Under the pieces are notes generated by a model. That model saw nothing but the letters and a program-made list of their open reading frames with translations. It did not search any database and was not told where the DNA came from. Positions 44,454 through 54,576 of a stretch of 64,000 nucleotides of DNA are shown one piece after another. How positions within the stretch are numbered: position 1 is the first letter of the stretch; each line of letters begins with the position of its first letter. The stretch lies in the NCBI RefSeq assembly GCF_900141755.1, contig NZ_LT670844.1, positions 7,660,501 through 7,724,500 on the forward strand. Reading direction: 5' to 3'. Position numbers and translations under genes: made by a program. This DNA is from Bradyrhizobium lablabi (GTDB taxonomy: Bacteria > Pseudomonadota > Alphaproteobacteria > Rhizobiales > Xanthobacteraceae).

Positions 44454-45233
44454 ATGCAACGCAAAATTCTCGTCATGGGGCTGCCCGGTAGCGGCAAGAC
44501 GACGCTCTCCGCCGCGCTCGCGCCGCTACTCAATGCGGTCGTCTTCAACGCCGATGCGGTGCGCGCCAACCTCTCGCGCGACCTCGGCTTCAGCCACGAA
44601 GATCGTGTCGAGCACGCCCGCCGCATGGGCTGGATGTGCGATCGGGTGGTGGAGGCCGGCGGCACGGTGATCGCCGATTTCATTTGTCCGACATTGGAGA
44701 CGCGCGCGGCCTTTGGCGACGCGTTTGTCATCTGGGTCGACCGGATCGAAGCTGGGCGATTTGAAGACACCAACCGGATGTTTGTCGCGCCCGACCGGTT
44801 CGACCTGCGCGTCACCGCCGACGGGGCGCCGCAATACTGGGCGGAGCACGCGCTGGCGCAGCTTCGGCCGGCATTCGATCCGCAGCGGCCGACTGCTTTG
44901 TTCATCGGGCGCTATCAGCCCTTCCATCCCGGTCATCAGCGTCTGATCGAAGAGGGATTGCGGCGGGTGGGCCAGGTCTGCGTCGCCGTGCGCGACACCC
45001 ACGGCATCGATATAAAGAATCCGTTGCCATTCTTTGCGGTGAAGCAGCGTATCGAGGCCGGGCTCTCCGCCTATGCCGGGCGCTTCGTGGTGGTGGCGCT
45101 GCCCAACATTACCGACGTGTTCTATGGCCGGGACGTCGGCTATAACGTCGAGCGGATCGTTCTCGACGAAGCCACCGAGGAAATATCGGCAACCAAGATA
45201 CGTCGGCTTGCGGCGCGTCCCGGCGAACATTAA
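44454..45233 (+). CDS. APS-kinase-like domain fused to a nucleotidylyltransferase domain
   Basis: A 259-residue two-domain protein. Residues 1-145: P-loop kinase of the adenylylsulfate kinase type, Walker A GLPGSGKTT (9-17), then FNADAVRANLSRDLGFSHED (the APS-kinase D-G-D-x-V-R...L-G-F-S-x-D-R block, here N-A-D-A-V-R), and IADFICPTLETRAAF (FISP-like). Residues 146-259: nucleotidylyltransferase, FIGRYQPFHPGHQRL with HxGH at 158-161 and EISATKIRRL at 243-252, resembling NadM-type enzymes. Predicted: kinase acting on APS or a similar phosphosulfate or sugar substrate, plus adenylyl or cytidylyl transfer. ATG 44454 begins 38 bases after autotransporter 2. Confidence 0.82.
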   Translation: MQRKILVMGLPGSGKTTLSAALAPLLNAVVFNADAVRANLSRDLGFSHEDRVEHARRMGWMCDRVVEAGGTVIADFICPTLETRAAFGDAFVIWVDRIEAGRFEDTNRMFVAPDRFDLRVTADGAPQYWAEHALAQLRPAFDPQRPTALFIGRYQPFHPGHQRLIEEGLRRVGQVCVAVRDTHGIDIKNPLPFFAVKQRIEAGLSAYAGRFVVVALPNITDVFYGRDVGYNVERIVLDEATEEISATKIRRLAARPGEH

Positions 45234-45332
45234 CGCCCGCAAACGCCTTTATGGGTTCCCTATAGGTTTTCGAATCGTCCGATCTGGAATTACTATGGCG
45301 AACTCCCCAGCTTGTGCGTGAAGGAGTAGCCC

Positions 45333-46544
45333 ATGACGCTCCAGGCAGACTTCGCCAGTCAGGACTATTTTCGTGATCCCACTGCCGCGGTCGAAAAGCT
45401 CCGTACCGCCGGGCCCGTGGTGGAAGTGCGCTTTCCCCTCATGGGCAAGGTCTGGACCACAACGACGCAAGCGCTCGCCGATCGGGTGCTGAAGGATACC
45501 GAGACCTTCGCCATGCGGAAGGACGACGGCACCCTTGCCGGACTTCAGTGGTGGATGCCGCCGATCGTGCGCACGCTCTCCAACAGCATGCTGTCGATGG
45601 ACGAACCGGATCACAAACGCCTGCGCGACATCGTCGACGAGGCCTTTCGCCGCCGCGCCGTGCTCGAGATGGAGCCGCATATTCAAGCCTTGGGCCATGA
45701 GCTCGCCGATGAACTGTTTGCGGAAGGGACCCCGGCCGATCTCGTCGAGCGCTATGCGCGCAAGCTGCCGCTGTCGGTGATCTGCGAACTGCTCGGGCTG
45801 CCGCTGGCCGACCGGCCAAAATTCATGGCCTGGGCGTCAGGCTTCACCCGCTTCACCGGCGCGATCGGGTTCCTGTTCGCGATGCCGAATCTCTATGCGC
45901 TGAAGCGCTATCTCGAGCAGCACCTCGCGACCGTTCGCGCGCACGGCGGGGAAGGGTTGATCGCCGAGATCGTGCGGGTCGAGAAGGAGGGCGGACGCAT
46001 CAGCCCCAATGAAATCGTATCGATGGTGTTCTTGTTGCTGCTGGCCGGGCACGAGACCACCACGCATCTGATCAGTGGATCGGTGTTCGAGCTTCTGAGA
46101 AATCCGCAATTGCGCGACTGGCTCGAAGAGGACTGGAGCCGCGCCGATCTCGCGGTAGAGGAATTTCTGCGTTTTATCACGCCGGTGCAATTTACAAAGC
46201 CGCGCTATGTGCGGAAGGATGTCGAACTCGGCGGCGTCAAGCTGCGGAAGGGCGACAGGATCATGGTGATGCTGGCAGCGGCCAACATGGATCCGCAAGC
46301 TAATCCCCACCCCGAGCAGCTCGATTTGCAGCGCAAGCCGAACCGGCACATCGCCTTCGGCACCGGAATCCATTTCTGCCTCGGTCATCAGCTCGCGCGC
46401 ATCGAGGGCAGGTGTGCATTGAAATCGCTGTTGCAGCGCTGGCCCGAATTGACGCTTGCGGTGGGTGAGAAGGAAATCAGGTTCCGCGAGCGGCCCGGCA
46501 TCCGGGCGATCGACCGGCTGCCGGTCGCCCCCGGCGCGGCCTAG
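45333..46544 (+). CDS. Cytochrome P450
   Basis: A 403-residue soluble bacterial P450. The I-helix oxygen-activation motif is LLAGHETTTHL, the K-helix ExxR is within the block before ITPVQFTKPRYV, and the heme-ligand loop is FGTGIHFCLGHQLARIEGR with Cys349. The N-terminal region (FASQDYFRDPTAAVEKLRTA) is typical of class I enzymes of the CYP107/CYP116-like clade. ATG 45333 follows GGAG. No ferredoxin or ferredoxin reductase gene is adjacent, so electrons must come from elsewhere. The substrate is unknown. Confidence 0.95.
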   Translation: MTLQADFASQDYFRDPTAAVEKLRTAGPVVEVRFPLMGKVWTTTTQALADRVLKDTETFAMRKDDGTLAGLQWWMPPIVRTLSNSMLSMDEPDHKRLRDIVDEAFRRRAVLEMEPHIQALGHELADELFAEGTPADLVERYARKLPLSVICELLGLPLADRPKFMAWASGFTRFTGAIGFLFAMPNLYALKRYLEQHLATVRAHGGEGLIAEIVRVEKEGGRISPNEIVSMVFLLLLAGHETTTHLISGSVFELLRNPQLRDWLEEDWSRADLAVEEFLRFITPVQFTKPRYVRKDVELGGVKLRKGDRIMVMLAAANMDPQANPHPEQLDLQRKPNRHIAFGTGIHFCLGHQLARIEGRCALKSLLQRWPELTLAVGEKEIRFRERPGIRAIDRLPVAPGAA

Positions 46545-46712
46545 CGTGATGAATATCTAGCCGAAAAAATTTTTGACCAAAGAATTTGCTCGCCGCTTCG
46601 TGATGGCGCGCTCGGTAATAACCGTCGTCTTCAATGGCTATCTCGCCTGAACCAAACGCGGGATGCGCAGCGTGTCACGCTTCGCGAACGCGGCTGATCA
46701 AGGGAGAACAAA

Positions 46713-46940
46713 ATGCAAAAGAAGATTTTGACGATTGCCGGTTCAGTGCTGATTGCCTTTTCCACTGTCCAGTTCGCCGCGGCCTCCGAGCACCAGGGCA
46801 AAACCCATCACCGGATCACCGCGACCGCGCAGTTCCGCCACAGCAATGCGTATGTGGAACCCGCGCCTCAACCGGAGTGGCCGGGCTACGGCTATGGCGG
46901 CTATTACAGCGGCGGCTATTCGGCGCCCGCCGGCCACTGA
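46713..46940 (+). CDS. Small Gly/Tyr-rich secreted protein
   Basis: A 75-residue precursor with AGGGAGAA upstream and a signal peptide (MQKKILTIAGSVLIAFSTVQ, cleavage near FAAASE). The mature peptide of about 50 residues ends in a Gly/Tyr-rich tail (WPGYGYGGYYSGGYSAPAG), five tyrosines among glycines. Comparable short GYGGYY-type proteins occur in Bradyrhizobium without assigned function. A strong terminator follows. Confidence 0.7.
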   Translation: MQKKILTIAGSVLIAFSTVQFAAASEHQGKTHHRITATAQFRHSNAYVEPAPQPEWPGYGYGGYYSGGYSAPAGH

Positions 46941-46962
46941 TCTCGCGAGAAGTTGCTGATGC

Positions 46963-46993
46963 GAGGGCCGGTCAGGGGTGACTGGCCCTCTTT
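46963..46993 (+). terminator. Rho-independent terminator
   Basis: A 12-base stem (GAGGGCCGGTCA / TGACTGGCCCTC, one G-T pair), loop GGGG, then TTT. It begins 22 bases after the 46940 stop. Confidence 0.75.
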
Positions 46994-47256
46994 GCTTGGC
47001 GCCGCCGGCTTCCTAGATCCCATAGCAAATGGTTGCCGCAAGGCCACGATTGTTGCTTACTCGCAACACTCAGTGAACATTTAACCCTCACACCGGCAAA
47101 CTCTTGCATGCGCCGCTATTTAGCCACACCCCTCAATGAAATCATCTTTCGTAGGCTGACGGCCACGGCGCTCGCGAAGGCGAAGGAAAATCCTGTCGTT
47201 TCCAGGATCTGCTTTTTCCGGGACTAACAAGAGATGGCTGGGGAAACAGGTTCGCG
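46994..47256. other. ilvD upstream region
   Basis: About 260 bases before ilvD (316 from the previous gene including the terminator). It must contain the ilvD promoter. I see no clear leader peptide of repeated Ile/Val/Leu codons, no strong hairpin and no recognised riboswitch. Confidence 0.4.
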
Positions 47257-48981
47257 ATGGACGCCAAGACCAGCATCAAGAAGAGACTGCCGAGCCGTCA
47301 TGTGACGGAGGGCCCGGAGCGGGCGCCGCATCGCTCCTATCTCTATGCCATGGGGCTGACCACCAAGCAGATTCACCAGCCATTTGTGGGTGTTGCATCG
47401 TGCTGGAACGAGGCCGCGCCGTGCAATATCGCGCTGATGCGCCAGGCCCAGGCGGTCAAGAAGGGCGTAGTGTCGGCCGGCGGCACCCCGCGGGAATTCT
47501 GCACCATCACCGTCACCGACGGCATCGCCATGGGCCATGACGGCATGCGCTCATCGCTGCCGTCGCGCGAATGCATCGCCGATTCCGTCGAATTGACCAT
47601 ACGCGGCCATGCCTACGACGCGCTGGTTGGTCTCGCCGGCTGCGACAAATCGCTGCCGGGCATGATGATGGCGATGGTCCGGCTCAACGTGCCTTCGATC
47701 TTCATCTATGGCGGCTCGATCCTGCCCGGCAATTTCCGGGGCCAGCAGGTCACCGTGCAGGACATGTTCGAGGCGGTCGGCAAGCATTCGGTCGGCGAGA
47801 TGTCGGATGCTGATTTGGACGAAATCGAGCGGGTGGCGTGCCCGTCGGCCGGCGCGTGCGGCGCACAATTCACCGCCAACACCATGGCGACGGTGTCCGA
47901 AGCCATTGGACTGGCGCTGCCCTATTCGGCCGGCGCGCCCGCGCCTTACGAAATCCGCGACGCCTTCTGCATGACCGCGGGTGAGAAGGTGATGGAGCTG
48001 ATCGCTGCCAATATCCGCCCGCGCGACATCGTCACGCGGAAGGCGCTGGAAAACGCCGCCGCTGTCGTGGCCGCCTCCGGCGGGTCGACGAATGCTGCGC
48101 TGCACCTGCCCGCGATCGCCCATGAATGCGGGATTAAATTCAATTTGTTCGATGTCGCCGAAATCTTCAAAAAGACACCATATGTCGCGGATTTGAAGCC
48201 CGGTGGCCGTTATGTTGCCAAAGACATGTTCGAAGCTGGCGGCATACCGCTTCTGATGAAGACGCTGCTCGACAACGGCCATTTGCACGGGGATTGCCTT
48301 ACCGTCACCGGCCGCACGATCGCTGAAAACCTCACGAGCGTGAAATGGAATCCGCACCAGGATGTGGTGCGGTCCGCCGACAAGCCGATCACCGTCACTG
48401 GCGGTGTGGTCGGCTTGAAGGGGAATCTTGCGCCCGAGGGCGCGATCGTGAAGGTCGCGGGTATGTCGAATTTGAAATTTACCGGACCGGCCCGCTGCTT
48501 CGATTGCGAAGAGGATGCGTTCGAATCGGTCCGCAACCGGACCTACAAAGAGGGCGAGGTCATCGTGATCCGCTATGAGGGGCCGCGCGGCGGTCCCGGG
48601 ATGCGCGAGATGCTCTCGACCACGGCGGCGCTGACCGGGCAGGGCATGGGCGGCAAGATCGCGCTGATCACCGACGGCCGGTTTTCCGGGGCAACCCGCG
48701 GCTTCTGCATCGGCCATGTCGGGCCGGAGGCGGCGGTGGGCGGGCCGATCGCGCAGTTGCAGGATGGAGACATCATCGAGATCGACGCCGTGGTCGGGAC
48801 TCTTAACGTAAAGTTGACCGATGCTGAGTTGGCTGAGCGCAAGACCAAATGGAAGCCTCGCGCGACCAATCATACATCAGGTGCACTTTGGAAATATGCC
48901 CAACAGGTGGGGCCGGCGGTAGATGGCGCTGTAACCCATCCGGGCGGGTCGCACGAGAAACAGTGTTATGCGGATATCTAG
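47257..48981 (+). CDS. ilvD: Dihydroxy-acid dehydratase
   Basis: A 574-residue iron-sulfur enzyme for the penultimate step of isoleucine and valine synthesis. The signature [17 protein letters not shown] and the [16 protein letters not shown] block provide cluster-ligand cysteines; [17 protein letters not shown] and [20 protein letters not shown] are the second and third conserved regions. ATG 47257 starts [20 protein letters not shown]. Its 3' end overlaps the Sel1 gene by 14 bases, implying co-expression. Confidence 0.97.
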   Translation: MDAKTSIKKRLPSRHVTEGPERAPHRSYLYAMGLTTKQIHQPFVGVASCWNEAAPCNIALMRQAQAVKKGVVSAGGTPREFCTITVTDGIAMGHDGMRSSLPSRECIADSVELTIRGHAYDALVGLAGCDKSLPGMMMAMVRLNVPSIFIYGGSILPGNFRGQQVTVQDMFEAVGKHSVGEMSDADLDEIERVACPSAGACGAQFTANTMATVSEAIGLALPYSAGAPAPYEIRDAFCMTAGEKVMELIAANIRPRDIVTRKALENAAAVVAASGGSTNAALHLPAIAHECGIKFNLFDVAEIFKKTPYVADLKPGGRYVAKDMFEAGGIPLLMKTLLDNGHLHGDCLTVTGRTIAENLTSVKWNPHQDVVRSADKPITVTGGVVGLKGNLAPEGAIVKVAGMSNLKFTGPARCFDCEEDAFESVRNRTYKEGEVIVIRYEGPRGGPGMREMLSTTAALTGQGMGGKIALITDGRFSGATRGFCIGHVGPEAAVGGPIAQLQDGDIIEIDAVVGTLNVKLTDAELAERKTKWKPRATNHTSGALWKYAQQVGPAVDGAVTHPGGSHEKQCYADI

Positions 48982-49795
48982 GCGTGCCATTTTTGCGTTG
49001 ATTTTAGCCGCGCCGGTGGCGGCTCCCGGATTCGCCTTCGACGGCGCGCCCGCCGCCTCCCAGGATGCCACGATCCCCGTCGTTTCAGCTCAGCCTGGCG
49101 CTGGCGCCGCCGCCGCGCTGAAGAAGGTCATTGCCCCGGCCGCGCCCGACACCACCTCGCTGACCTCGTTGCAATATGCCGCCGAAGGCGGTCATCCCGT
49201 CGCGCAATGGAAATTGGGCCGGATGTATGCCGATGGTGACGGCGTCGCCCAGGACGATCTGCGTGCGTTTGAATATTTCAGCCGCATCGCCAATGCGCAT
49301 GCCGAGGACAGCCCGTCGGCGCCGCAGGCCGCGATCGTCGCCAACGCCTTTGTCGCGCTCGGGCGGTATTACCTCAATGGCATCCCCAACTCGAAGGTGA
49401 AATCCGATCCGGAGCGGGCGCGGGAGATGTTCTCCTATGCTGCGTCTTATTTCGGCAATGCCGACGCGCAATACGATCTGGCGCGGCTCTATCTGCACGG
49501 TGCCGGCACCTCGCGGGATGATTTCCGCTATGGCGCGCGCTGGCTCGGGCTTGCGGCGCAAAAGGGCCAGCACCAGGCGCAGGCCTTGCTCGGCCAGATG
49601 CTGTTCAACGGCGACCAGTTGCCGCGCCAGGCAGCGCGCGGCCTCATGTGGCTGACGCTGGCGCGCGACAGCGCCGCGCCGGACGAGACCTGGATCAAGG
49701 AAAGCTACAACAAGGCGATCGCTAAGGCGTCCGAGGACGACCGCGCGATGGCGCTGCAGATGCTCGAGCACTGGGTGCAGGGCCGGCGGGATTGA
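48968..49795 (+). CDS. ExoR-like Sel1-repeat periplasmic protein
   Basis: A 275-residue exported protein. The signal peptide [20 protein letters not shown] is followed by Ala-rich residues, then Sel1-type TPR repeats: [42 protein letters not shown] and [20 protein letters not shown]. Length and repeat layout match ExoR, the periplasmic repressor of ExoS/ChvI signalling that controls exopolysaccharide and motility in rhizobia. Orthology is not proven. ATG 48968 lies inside the ilvD end. Confidence 0.78.
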   Translation: MRISRRAIFALILAAPVAAPGFAFDGAPAASQDATIPVVSAQPGAGAAAALKKVIAPAAPDTTSLTSLQYAAEGGHPVAQWKLGRMYADGDGVAQDDLRAFEYFSRIANAHAEDSPSAPQAAIVANAFVALGRYYLNGIPNSKVKSDPERAREMFSYAASYFGNADAQYDLARLYLHGAGTSRDDFRYGARWLGLAAQKGQHQAQALLGQMLFNGDQLPRQAARGLMWLTLARDSAAPDETWIKESYNKAIAKASEDDRAMALQMLEHWVQGRRD

Positions 49796-49799
49796 GGCG

Positions 49800-50591
49800 T
49801 CACGCGGCCTCGAGATCGAGATCCGCCCACACCGGCACATGGTCCGACGGCTTTTCCCAGGCCCGCACGTAACTATCGATCCCGACATCGATCAGCCGGT
49901 CGCTCGCCTGCGGCGACATCAACAGATGATCGATGCGCAATCCCTGATTCTTCTGCCAGGCGCCGGCCTGATAATCCCAGAACGTATACTGGCCGGGCGC
50001 GTCGGTGACGGCGCGGAGCGCATCGGTGAGGCCTAAGCCCAGCAGCGACTGGAAGCTTTCACGGGTGGTGGGCCGAAACAGGGCATCGCCGACCCAGGCC
50101 GGCGCGTTATAGACGTCCTCGGCCTTCGGGATGACGTTGAAATCTCCCGCCAGCACCAGCGGTTCTTCCGCCATAAGCCGCTCCTTCGAATACTCAAGAA
50201 GTCTCGACATCCATTTGAGTTTATAGGGGTATTTTTCCGTATTCGGCGGGTTGCCATTGGGCAAATAGAGACAGGCGACCCGAAGCACGCCGCGCTTCAG
50301 TGGGACCACGCCCTCGATAAACCGGGCGTGGGAGTCTTCGTCGTCACCGGCGAGGCCCGATTTGGTCTCGTCGAATGGCAGTTTTGACAGCAGCGCGACG
50401 CCGTTGAACGTCTTCTGGCCGTGGGTGACGACGTTGTAGCCGAGCGATTCGATCTCAAGCCGCGGAAACGCCTCGTCGACGCATTTTGTCTCCTGCAGGC
50501 AAACAATGTCGGGCGAGCAATCCTTCAGCCAGGCGAGAAGCGGCTCGATCCGCTGCCGGATCGAATTGACGTTCCAGGTGGCAATGCGCAT
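49800..50591 (-). CDS. xthA: Exodeoxyribonuclease III
   Basis: A 263-residue base-excision-repair AP endonuclease / 3'-5' exonuclease. The metal-binding and catalytic motifs are TWNVNSIRQR (Asn), CLQETKC (Glu), LAGDFNVIP (Asp, Asn), and the final KPSDHVPVWADLDL (Asp-His pair). It converges with the ExoR-like gene, with only a 4-base gap, and shares direction with the orphan antitoxin and erpA upstream. Confidence 0.95.
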   Translation of the reverse strand: MRIATWNVNSIRQRIEPLLAWLKDCSPDIVCLQETKCVDEAFPRLEIESLGYNVVTHGQKTFNGVALLSKLPFDETKSGLAGDDEDSHARFIEGVVPLKRGVLRVACLYLPNGNPPNTEKYPYKLKWMSRLLEYSKERLMAEEPLVLAGDFNVIPKAEDVYNAPAWVGDALFRPTTRESFQSLLGLGLTDALRAVTDAPGQYTFWDYQAGAWQKNQGLRIDHLLMSPQASDRLIDVGIDSYVRAWEKPSDHVPVWADLDLEAA

Positions 50592-50634
50592 CAGTGGTTT
50601 TCCATTCGACTTCTAGACGTTTCCGATTCTGGGC

Positions 50635-50943
50635 TCACGCAGCTGCTCCCAGCGGGCGGGCGCGTCTAATCCGCTCCAGTTCACGCGGCGAATGCATGGC
50701 CTCCCACAAATCGTTGCGTCGCTGGACGTTCAGCCAGAAGTCCGGGCTGTTACCGAATACGCGAGCAAGGATGAGCGCAGTCGGCGCGGTCACGGCCCGC
50801 CGGTTGTTGCAGAGCTCATTGACGTGCTTCCGTTGCACGCCCATGGCCTCGGCCAACACGGCTTGCGTCAATCCCATCGGTTCCATGAATTCCTGAACCA
50901 GGATTTCACCGACGCTTGCCGGTTTGCGCTTCGTCATCAGCAT
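50635..50943 (-). CDS. Orphan HigA-family antitoxin
   Basis: A 102-residue HTH protein. The HigA/VapI signature is clear: PVGEILVQEFMEPMGLTQ-type start (here ASVGEILVQEFMEPMGL), AVLAEAMGVQRKHVNELCNN, RAVTAPTALILARVFGNSPD and FWLNVQRRNDLWEA. HigA binds and represses its operon and neutralises HigB. No HigB RelE-type toxin is present: upstream lies erpA after 26 bases, downstream xthA. It is therefore a solitary antitoxin. ATG 50943 or the ATG two codons later may be used. Confidence 0.88.
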   Translation of the reverse strand: MLMTKRKPASVGEILVQEFMEPMGLTQAVLAEAMGVQRKHVNELCNNRRAVTAPTALILARVFGNSPDFWLNVQRRNDLWEAMHSPRELERIRRARPLGAAA

Positions 50944-50969
50944 GGCTTGAGCATGCCTTGTGCGCGAGC

Positions 50970-51299
50970 TCAGATCGAGAAACTGGTGCCGCAGCCGCAG
51001 GAGCCGGTGGCGTTGGGATTGACGACGCGGAAGGAGGCGCCGATCAGGTCGTCGACGAAATCGACTTCGGAGCCTGCCAGGAACGGCACCGAGGCCGGAT
51101 CAACCAGCACCACGGCATTTTCGCTCGATATCACGAGGTCGTCCTCGGCTTGCGCGCGCTCGATGTCGAATTTGTATTGAAAACCCGAGCAGCCGCCGCC
51201 CTCGACGCTGATCCGCAGCATGGCGCCCTCGCCCTCGACTTTAAGGATTTCGGAGATACGGCGGGCCGCTCTCTCGCTGATGCTGACTGCGGTGGTCAT
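50970..51299 (-). CDS. erpA: Iron-sulfur cluster insertion protein ErpA
   Basis: A 109-residue A-type carrier that donates [4Fe-4S] clusters to apoproteins. The three conserved cysteines are in EGGGCSGFQYKF and the C-terminal GSCGCGTSFSI. The core ISERAARRISEILKVEGEGA is typical. ErpA, IscA and SufA cannot be separated with certainty by motif alone; ErpA is favoured by the isolated setting outside isc/suf operons and by length. It is divergent from dgt. Confidence 0.9.
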   Translation of the reverse strand: MTTAVSISERAARRISEILKVEGEGAMLRISVEGGGCSGFQYKFDIERAQAEDDLVISSENAVVLVDPASVPFLAGSEVDFVDDLIGASFRVVNPNATGSCGCGTSFSI

Positions 51300-51409
51300 G
51301 GCAAGGTCTCCAATATCGGGCGCGTCATCCCCAATTCATTTGGTCTGGCGCGCCCGGCATAGTTAAGTGCACCGTAGAGCAGAATCAAATGGATAGGGAC
51401 TAAATCGCT

Positions 51410-52618
51410 GTGTCGGTCGGAATGGCTGCTGCTCGCTCCCCCTATGGCTGCGACCCCGATCGCAGCCGCGGACGGCTGTTTTCGGAGCCGCCGAGCCGGA
51501 CCCGGAGCCCGTTCCGGCGCGATTGCGACCGGGTCATCCATTCCACGGCGTTCCGCCGCCTAAAGCACAAGACGCAAGTGTTCGTGTTCCACGAGGGCGA
51601 TCACTACCGCACCCGGCTGACCCATTCGCTGGAAGTGGCCCAGATCGCCCGGGCGCTCGCCCGCCAGCTAGGGCTCGACGAGGATCTTACGGAAACACTG
51701 GCGCTCGCGCATGATGTCGGCCATCCGCCGTTCGGCCATGCCGGCGAGCGGGCGCTCGACGCCTGTCTGCACGCCCATGGTGGTTTCGACCACAACGCCC
51801 AGACGCTCCGTGTCGTCACGGCGCTGGAGCATCGCTATCCCGGTTTCGACGGCCTCAATCTGACCTGGGAAGCGCTGGAGGGCATCGTCAAGCACAACGG
51901 TCCGCTGACCGCGCGAAACGGCACCGCGGTCGGGCGCTATCGCGAGCACGGCATTCCCGTCGCCATCTCCGAATATAACGCGACCTACGACCTGGAATTA
52001 TGGAGCTTTGCTTCGCTCGAGGCCCAGGTCGCGGCGATCGCCGACGACATCGCCTATGACGCCCATGACATCGACGATGGCCTGCGGGCGGGCCTGTTTA
52101 GCGTCGACGATCTCAAGGTGATGCCGCTGACCGCCGAAATGATCGCCGAGATCGACCGGCATTATCCCGCTCTCGATGATAACAGGCGCGGCGCGGAACT
52201 GGTGCGCGAACTGATTTCCTATCTGATCGGCGGGGTGTTCTCGGAATCGCGGCGGCGCCTGGAAATAGCCCGGCCGAAATCGGTCGACGATGTCCGCAAC
52301 CATGGCGAGGTGCTGATCGCGTTTCCTTCAGGCGTCGCGGAGGCCGAGGCCGAGATCAAGTCGTTCCTGAAACTGCGGATGTACCGGCACGAGCGGGTGA
52401 TGCGGGTGATGGGGGAAGCGGAAGCGATCCTGTTCGACCTGTTCGCGCGCTATCAGAAGACGCCTTCGGACCTGCCGGCCGAATGGCTGCCGCCGGCCGG
52501 CGGCACCGCCGAGACCGAGCGGGCGCGGCGGATCGGCAATTTTATCGCGGGGATGACGGACCGCTTTGCCATCACCGAACACCAAAGGCTTTTTGACTCG
52601 ACCCCGGATTTGCGTTAG
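51410..52618 (+). CDS. Deoxyguanosinetriphosphate triphosphohydrolase-like protein
   Basis: A 402-residue HD-superfamily dNTPase (dGTPase type 2). It begins at GTG 51410 with [20 protein letters not shown]; an ATG four codons later is possible. [20 protein letters not shown] and the metal motifs [17 protein letters not shown] (His), [15 protein letters not shown] (HD), and [17 protein letters not shown] (Asp) are visible. It hydrolyses dNTPs to deoxynucleoside and triphosphate. It lies directly before argS, a conserved neighbour in alphaproteobacteria. Confidence 0.93.
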   Translation: MSVGMAAARSPYGCDPDRSRGRLFSEPPSRTRSPFRRDCDRVIHSTAFRRLKHKTQVFVFHEGDHYRTRLTHSLEVAQIARALARQLGLDEDLTETLALAHDVGHPPFGHAGERALDACLHAHGGFDHNAQTLRVVTALEHRYPGFDGLNLTWEALEGIVKHNGPLTARNGTAVGRYREHGIPVAISEYNATYDLELWSFASLEAQVAAIADDIAYDAHDIDDGLRAGLFSVDDLKVMPLTAEMIAEIDRHYPALDDNRRGAELVRELISYLIGGVFSESRRRLEIARPKSVDDVRNHGEVLIAFPSGVAEAEAEIKSFLKLRMYRHERVMRVMGEAEAILFDLFARYQKTPSDLPAEWLPPAGGTAETERARRIGNFIAGMTDRFAITEHQRLFDSTPDLR

Positions 52619-52672
52619 GCGGCGGCCTCAAAGCCGCGACGTCGGCGCAATTTCCGGTCTTAAGTCTTAGCC

Positions 52673-54466
52673 ATGGTCGACAAAACCCCAGCGCCGCACC
52701 TGTTTGCCGATGTGCTCGCCCGCGTGCACGCGGTATGCGGCGCGCTGGCCGCCGAAGGCGGCTGGCCCGCGGGCATCGATCTATCCCGCGTGGTGGTCGA
52801 GCCGCCGCGCGACGCCGGTCATGGCGACATGGCGACCAACGCCGCGATGGTGCTGGCAAAAGAGGCAAAGACAAAACCGCGCGATCTCGCCGAAGCGATC
52901 GCGGCCAAATTGCGCGCCGATGATTTGATCGCTTCCGTCGATGTCGCCGGTCCCGGGTTTATCAACCTGACCTTGAAGCCAAAGGCCTGGTCGGATGCGC
53001 TGCAGACGGTGCTCGGCGAGGGCGAGAGCTACGGACGAAGCTCATTGGGTGCGGCCCAAAAGGTCAATGTCGAATATGTCTCCGCCAATCCGACCGGACC
53101 GATGCATGTCGGCCATTGCCGCGGCGCGGTGTTCGGCGACGCGCTGGCTGGGCTGCTGACGTTTGCAGGCTACGACGTGACGCGGGAATATTACATCAAC
53201 GACGCCGGCGCCCAGGTCGATGTGCTCGCGCGCTCGGCTTACTTGCGCTATCGCGAGGCGCTCGGCGAGGCCATCGGCGAGATTCCGGAAGGGCTTTATC
53301 CCGGCGACTATCTGAAGCCGGTCGGGCAGGCGCTGGCCGCCCAATATGGCGACAAGCTCCTGACGATGCCGGAATCCGCGTGGCTGCCGCTGGCGCGCGG
53401 CAAGGCGATTGCGATGATGATGGACGAGATCAAGGGCGATCTCGCCGCGCTCAACATCAAGCACGATGTGTTCTTCTCCGAACGGTCGCTGATCGAAAGC
53501 GGGAATAACCGCGTCGCCGAAACCGTCGATTATCTTCGTTCCAAAGGCGACGTTTACGAGGGCCGTCTGCCGCCGCCGAAGGGGGCGCCGGTCGAGGATT
53601 ACGAGGACCGCGAGCAGACATTGTTCCGCGCCACTGCCTATGGCGACGATGTCGATCGGCCGCTGTTGAAGTCCGATGGCTCCTACACCTATTTCGCCTC
53701 CGACATCGCCTATCACAGGAACAAGTTCGATCGCGGCTTCACCGACATGATCGACGTCTGGGGCGCCGACCATGGCGGCTATATCAAGCGCGTGCAGGCG
53801 GCAATCAAGGCTGTCACCGCGGGCAAAGCCGCGCTCGATGTGAAGATCGTGCAATTGGTAAAACTGCTGCGCAACGGCGAGCCGGTAAAGATGTCAAAAC
53901 GCTCCGGCGATTTTGTCACCCTGCGCGAGGTGGTCGACGAGGTCGGCAAGGATGCCGTCCGCTTCATGATGCTCTACCGCAAGAACGATGCGGTGCTGGA
54001 TTTCGACCTCGCCAAGGTGATCGAGCAGTCGCGCGAGAACCCGGTGTTCTACGTCCAGTACGGCCACGCCCGCGGCCATTCGGTGTTCCGCAACGCCCGT
54101 GAGGTGGTGCCGGACCTGCCGGAGGAGGCCCCCGCGAGGGCGGCCTTCCTCGCCAACGCCCCGGTCGAGCGGCTGACCGATCCGGCGGAGCTCGATTTGC
54201 TGCGGCGGCTTGCGCTCTACCCCCGGATCGTCGAGGCGGCGGCTCTTGCACATGAGCCGCACCGAATCGCTTTTTATCTGTATGATCTCGCCAGCGAATT
54301 TCATGCGCTGTGGACGAGGGGCCGCGATTTGCCCTATTTACGCTTCATTATCAATAATGATGCAGAGATCACAAAGGCGCGACTGGCGTTGGTCCAAGGC
54401 GTCGTCTCGGTCCTGGCATCGGGTTTGGCCATTTTGGGCGTCAATGCTCCGGACGAGATGCGGTAG
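52673..54466 (+). CDS. argS: Arginyl-tRNA synthetase
   Basis: A 597-residue class I synthetase. The N-terminal add-1 domain is followed by the HIGH-type motif [18 protein letters not shown] and the KMSKS-like [19 protein letters not shown]. The DALR anticodon-binding domain ends the protein ([18 protein letters not shown]). Length is usual. It is transcribed with dgt upstream and precedes the SPOR-domain gene. Confidence 0.97.
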   Translation: MVDKTPAPHLFADVLARVHAVCGALAAEGGWPAGIDLSRVVVEPPRDAGHGDMATNAAMVLAKEAKTKPRDLAEAIAAKLRADDLIASVDVAGPGFINLTLKPKAWSDALQTVLGEGESYGRSSLGAAQKVNVEYVSANPTGPMHVGHCRGAVFGDALAGLLTFAGYDVTREYYINDAGAQVDVLARSAYLRYREALGEAIGEIPEGLYPGDYLKPVGQALAAQYGDKLLTMPESAWLPLARGKAIAMMMDEIKGDLAALNIKHDVFFSERSLIESGNNRVAETVDYLRSKGDVYEGRLPPPKGAPVEDYEDREQTLFRATAYGDDVDRPLLKSDGSYTYFASDIAYHRNKFDRGFTDMIDVWGADHGGYIKRVQAAIKAVTAGKAALDVKIVQLVKLLRNGEPVKMSKRSGDFVTLREVVDEVGKDAVRFMMLYRKNDAVLDFDLAKVIEQSRENPVFYVQYGHARGHSVFRNAREVVPDLPEEAPARAAFLANAPVERLTDPAELDLLRRLALYPRIVEAAALAHEPHRIAFYLYDLASEFHALWTRGRDLPYLRFIINNDAEITKARLALVQGVVSVLASGLAILGVNAPDEMR

Positions 54467-54576
54467 TTAGGGGCATTTATACCGCTCACATGGGGATCTG
54501 TGGGGGTATCTGGCACAGGCTGGGTCGCTCGGAAGAGTGAATTGGCAAGCTTTCCCGAAGGGGACGCATCATCACG

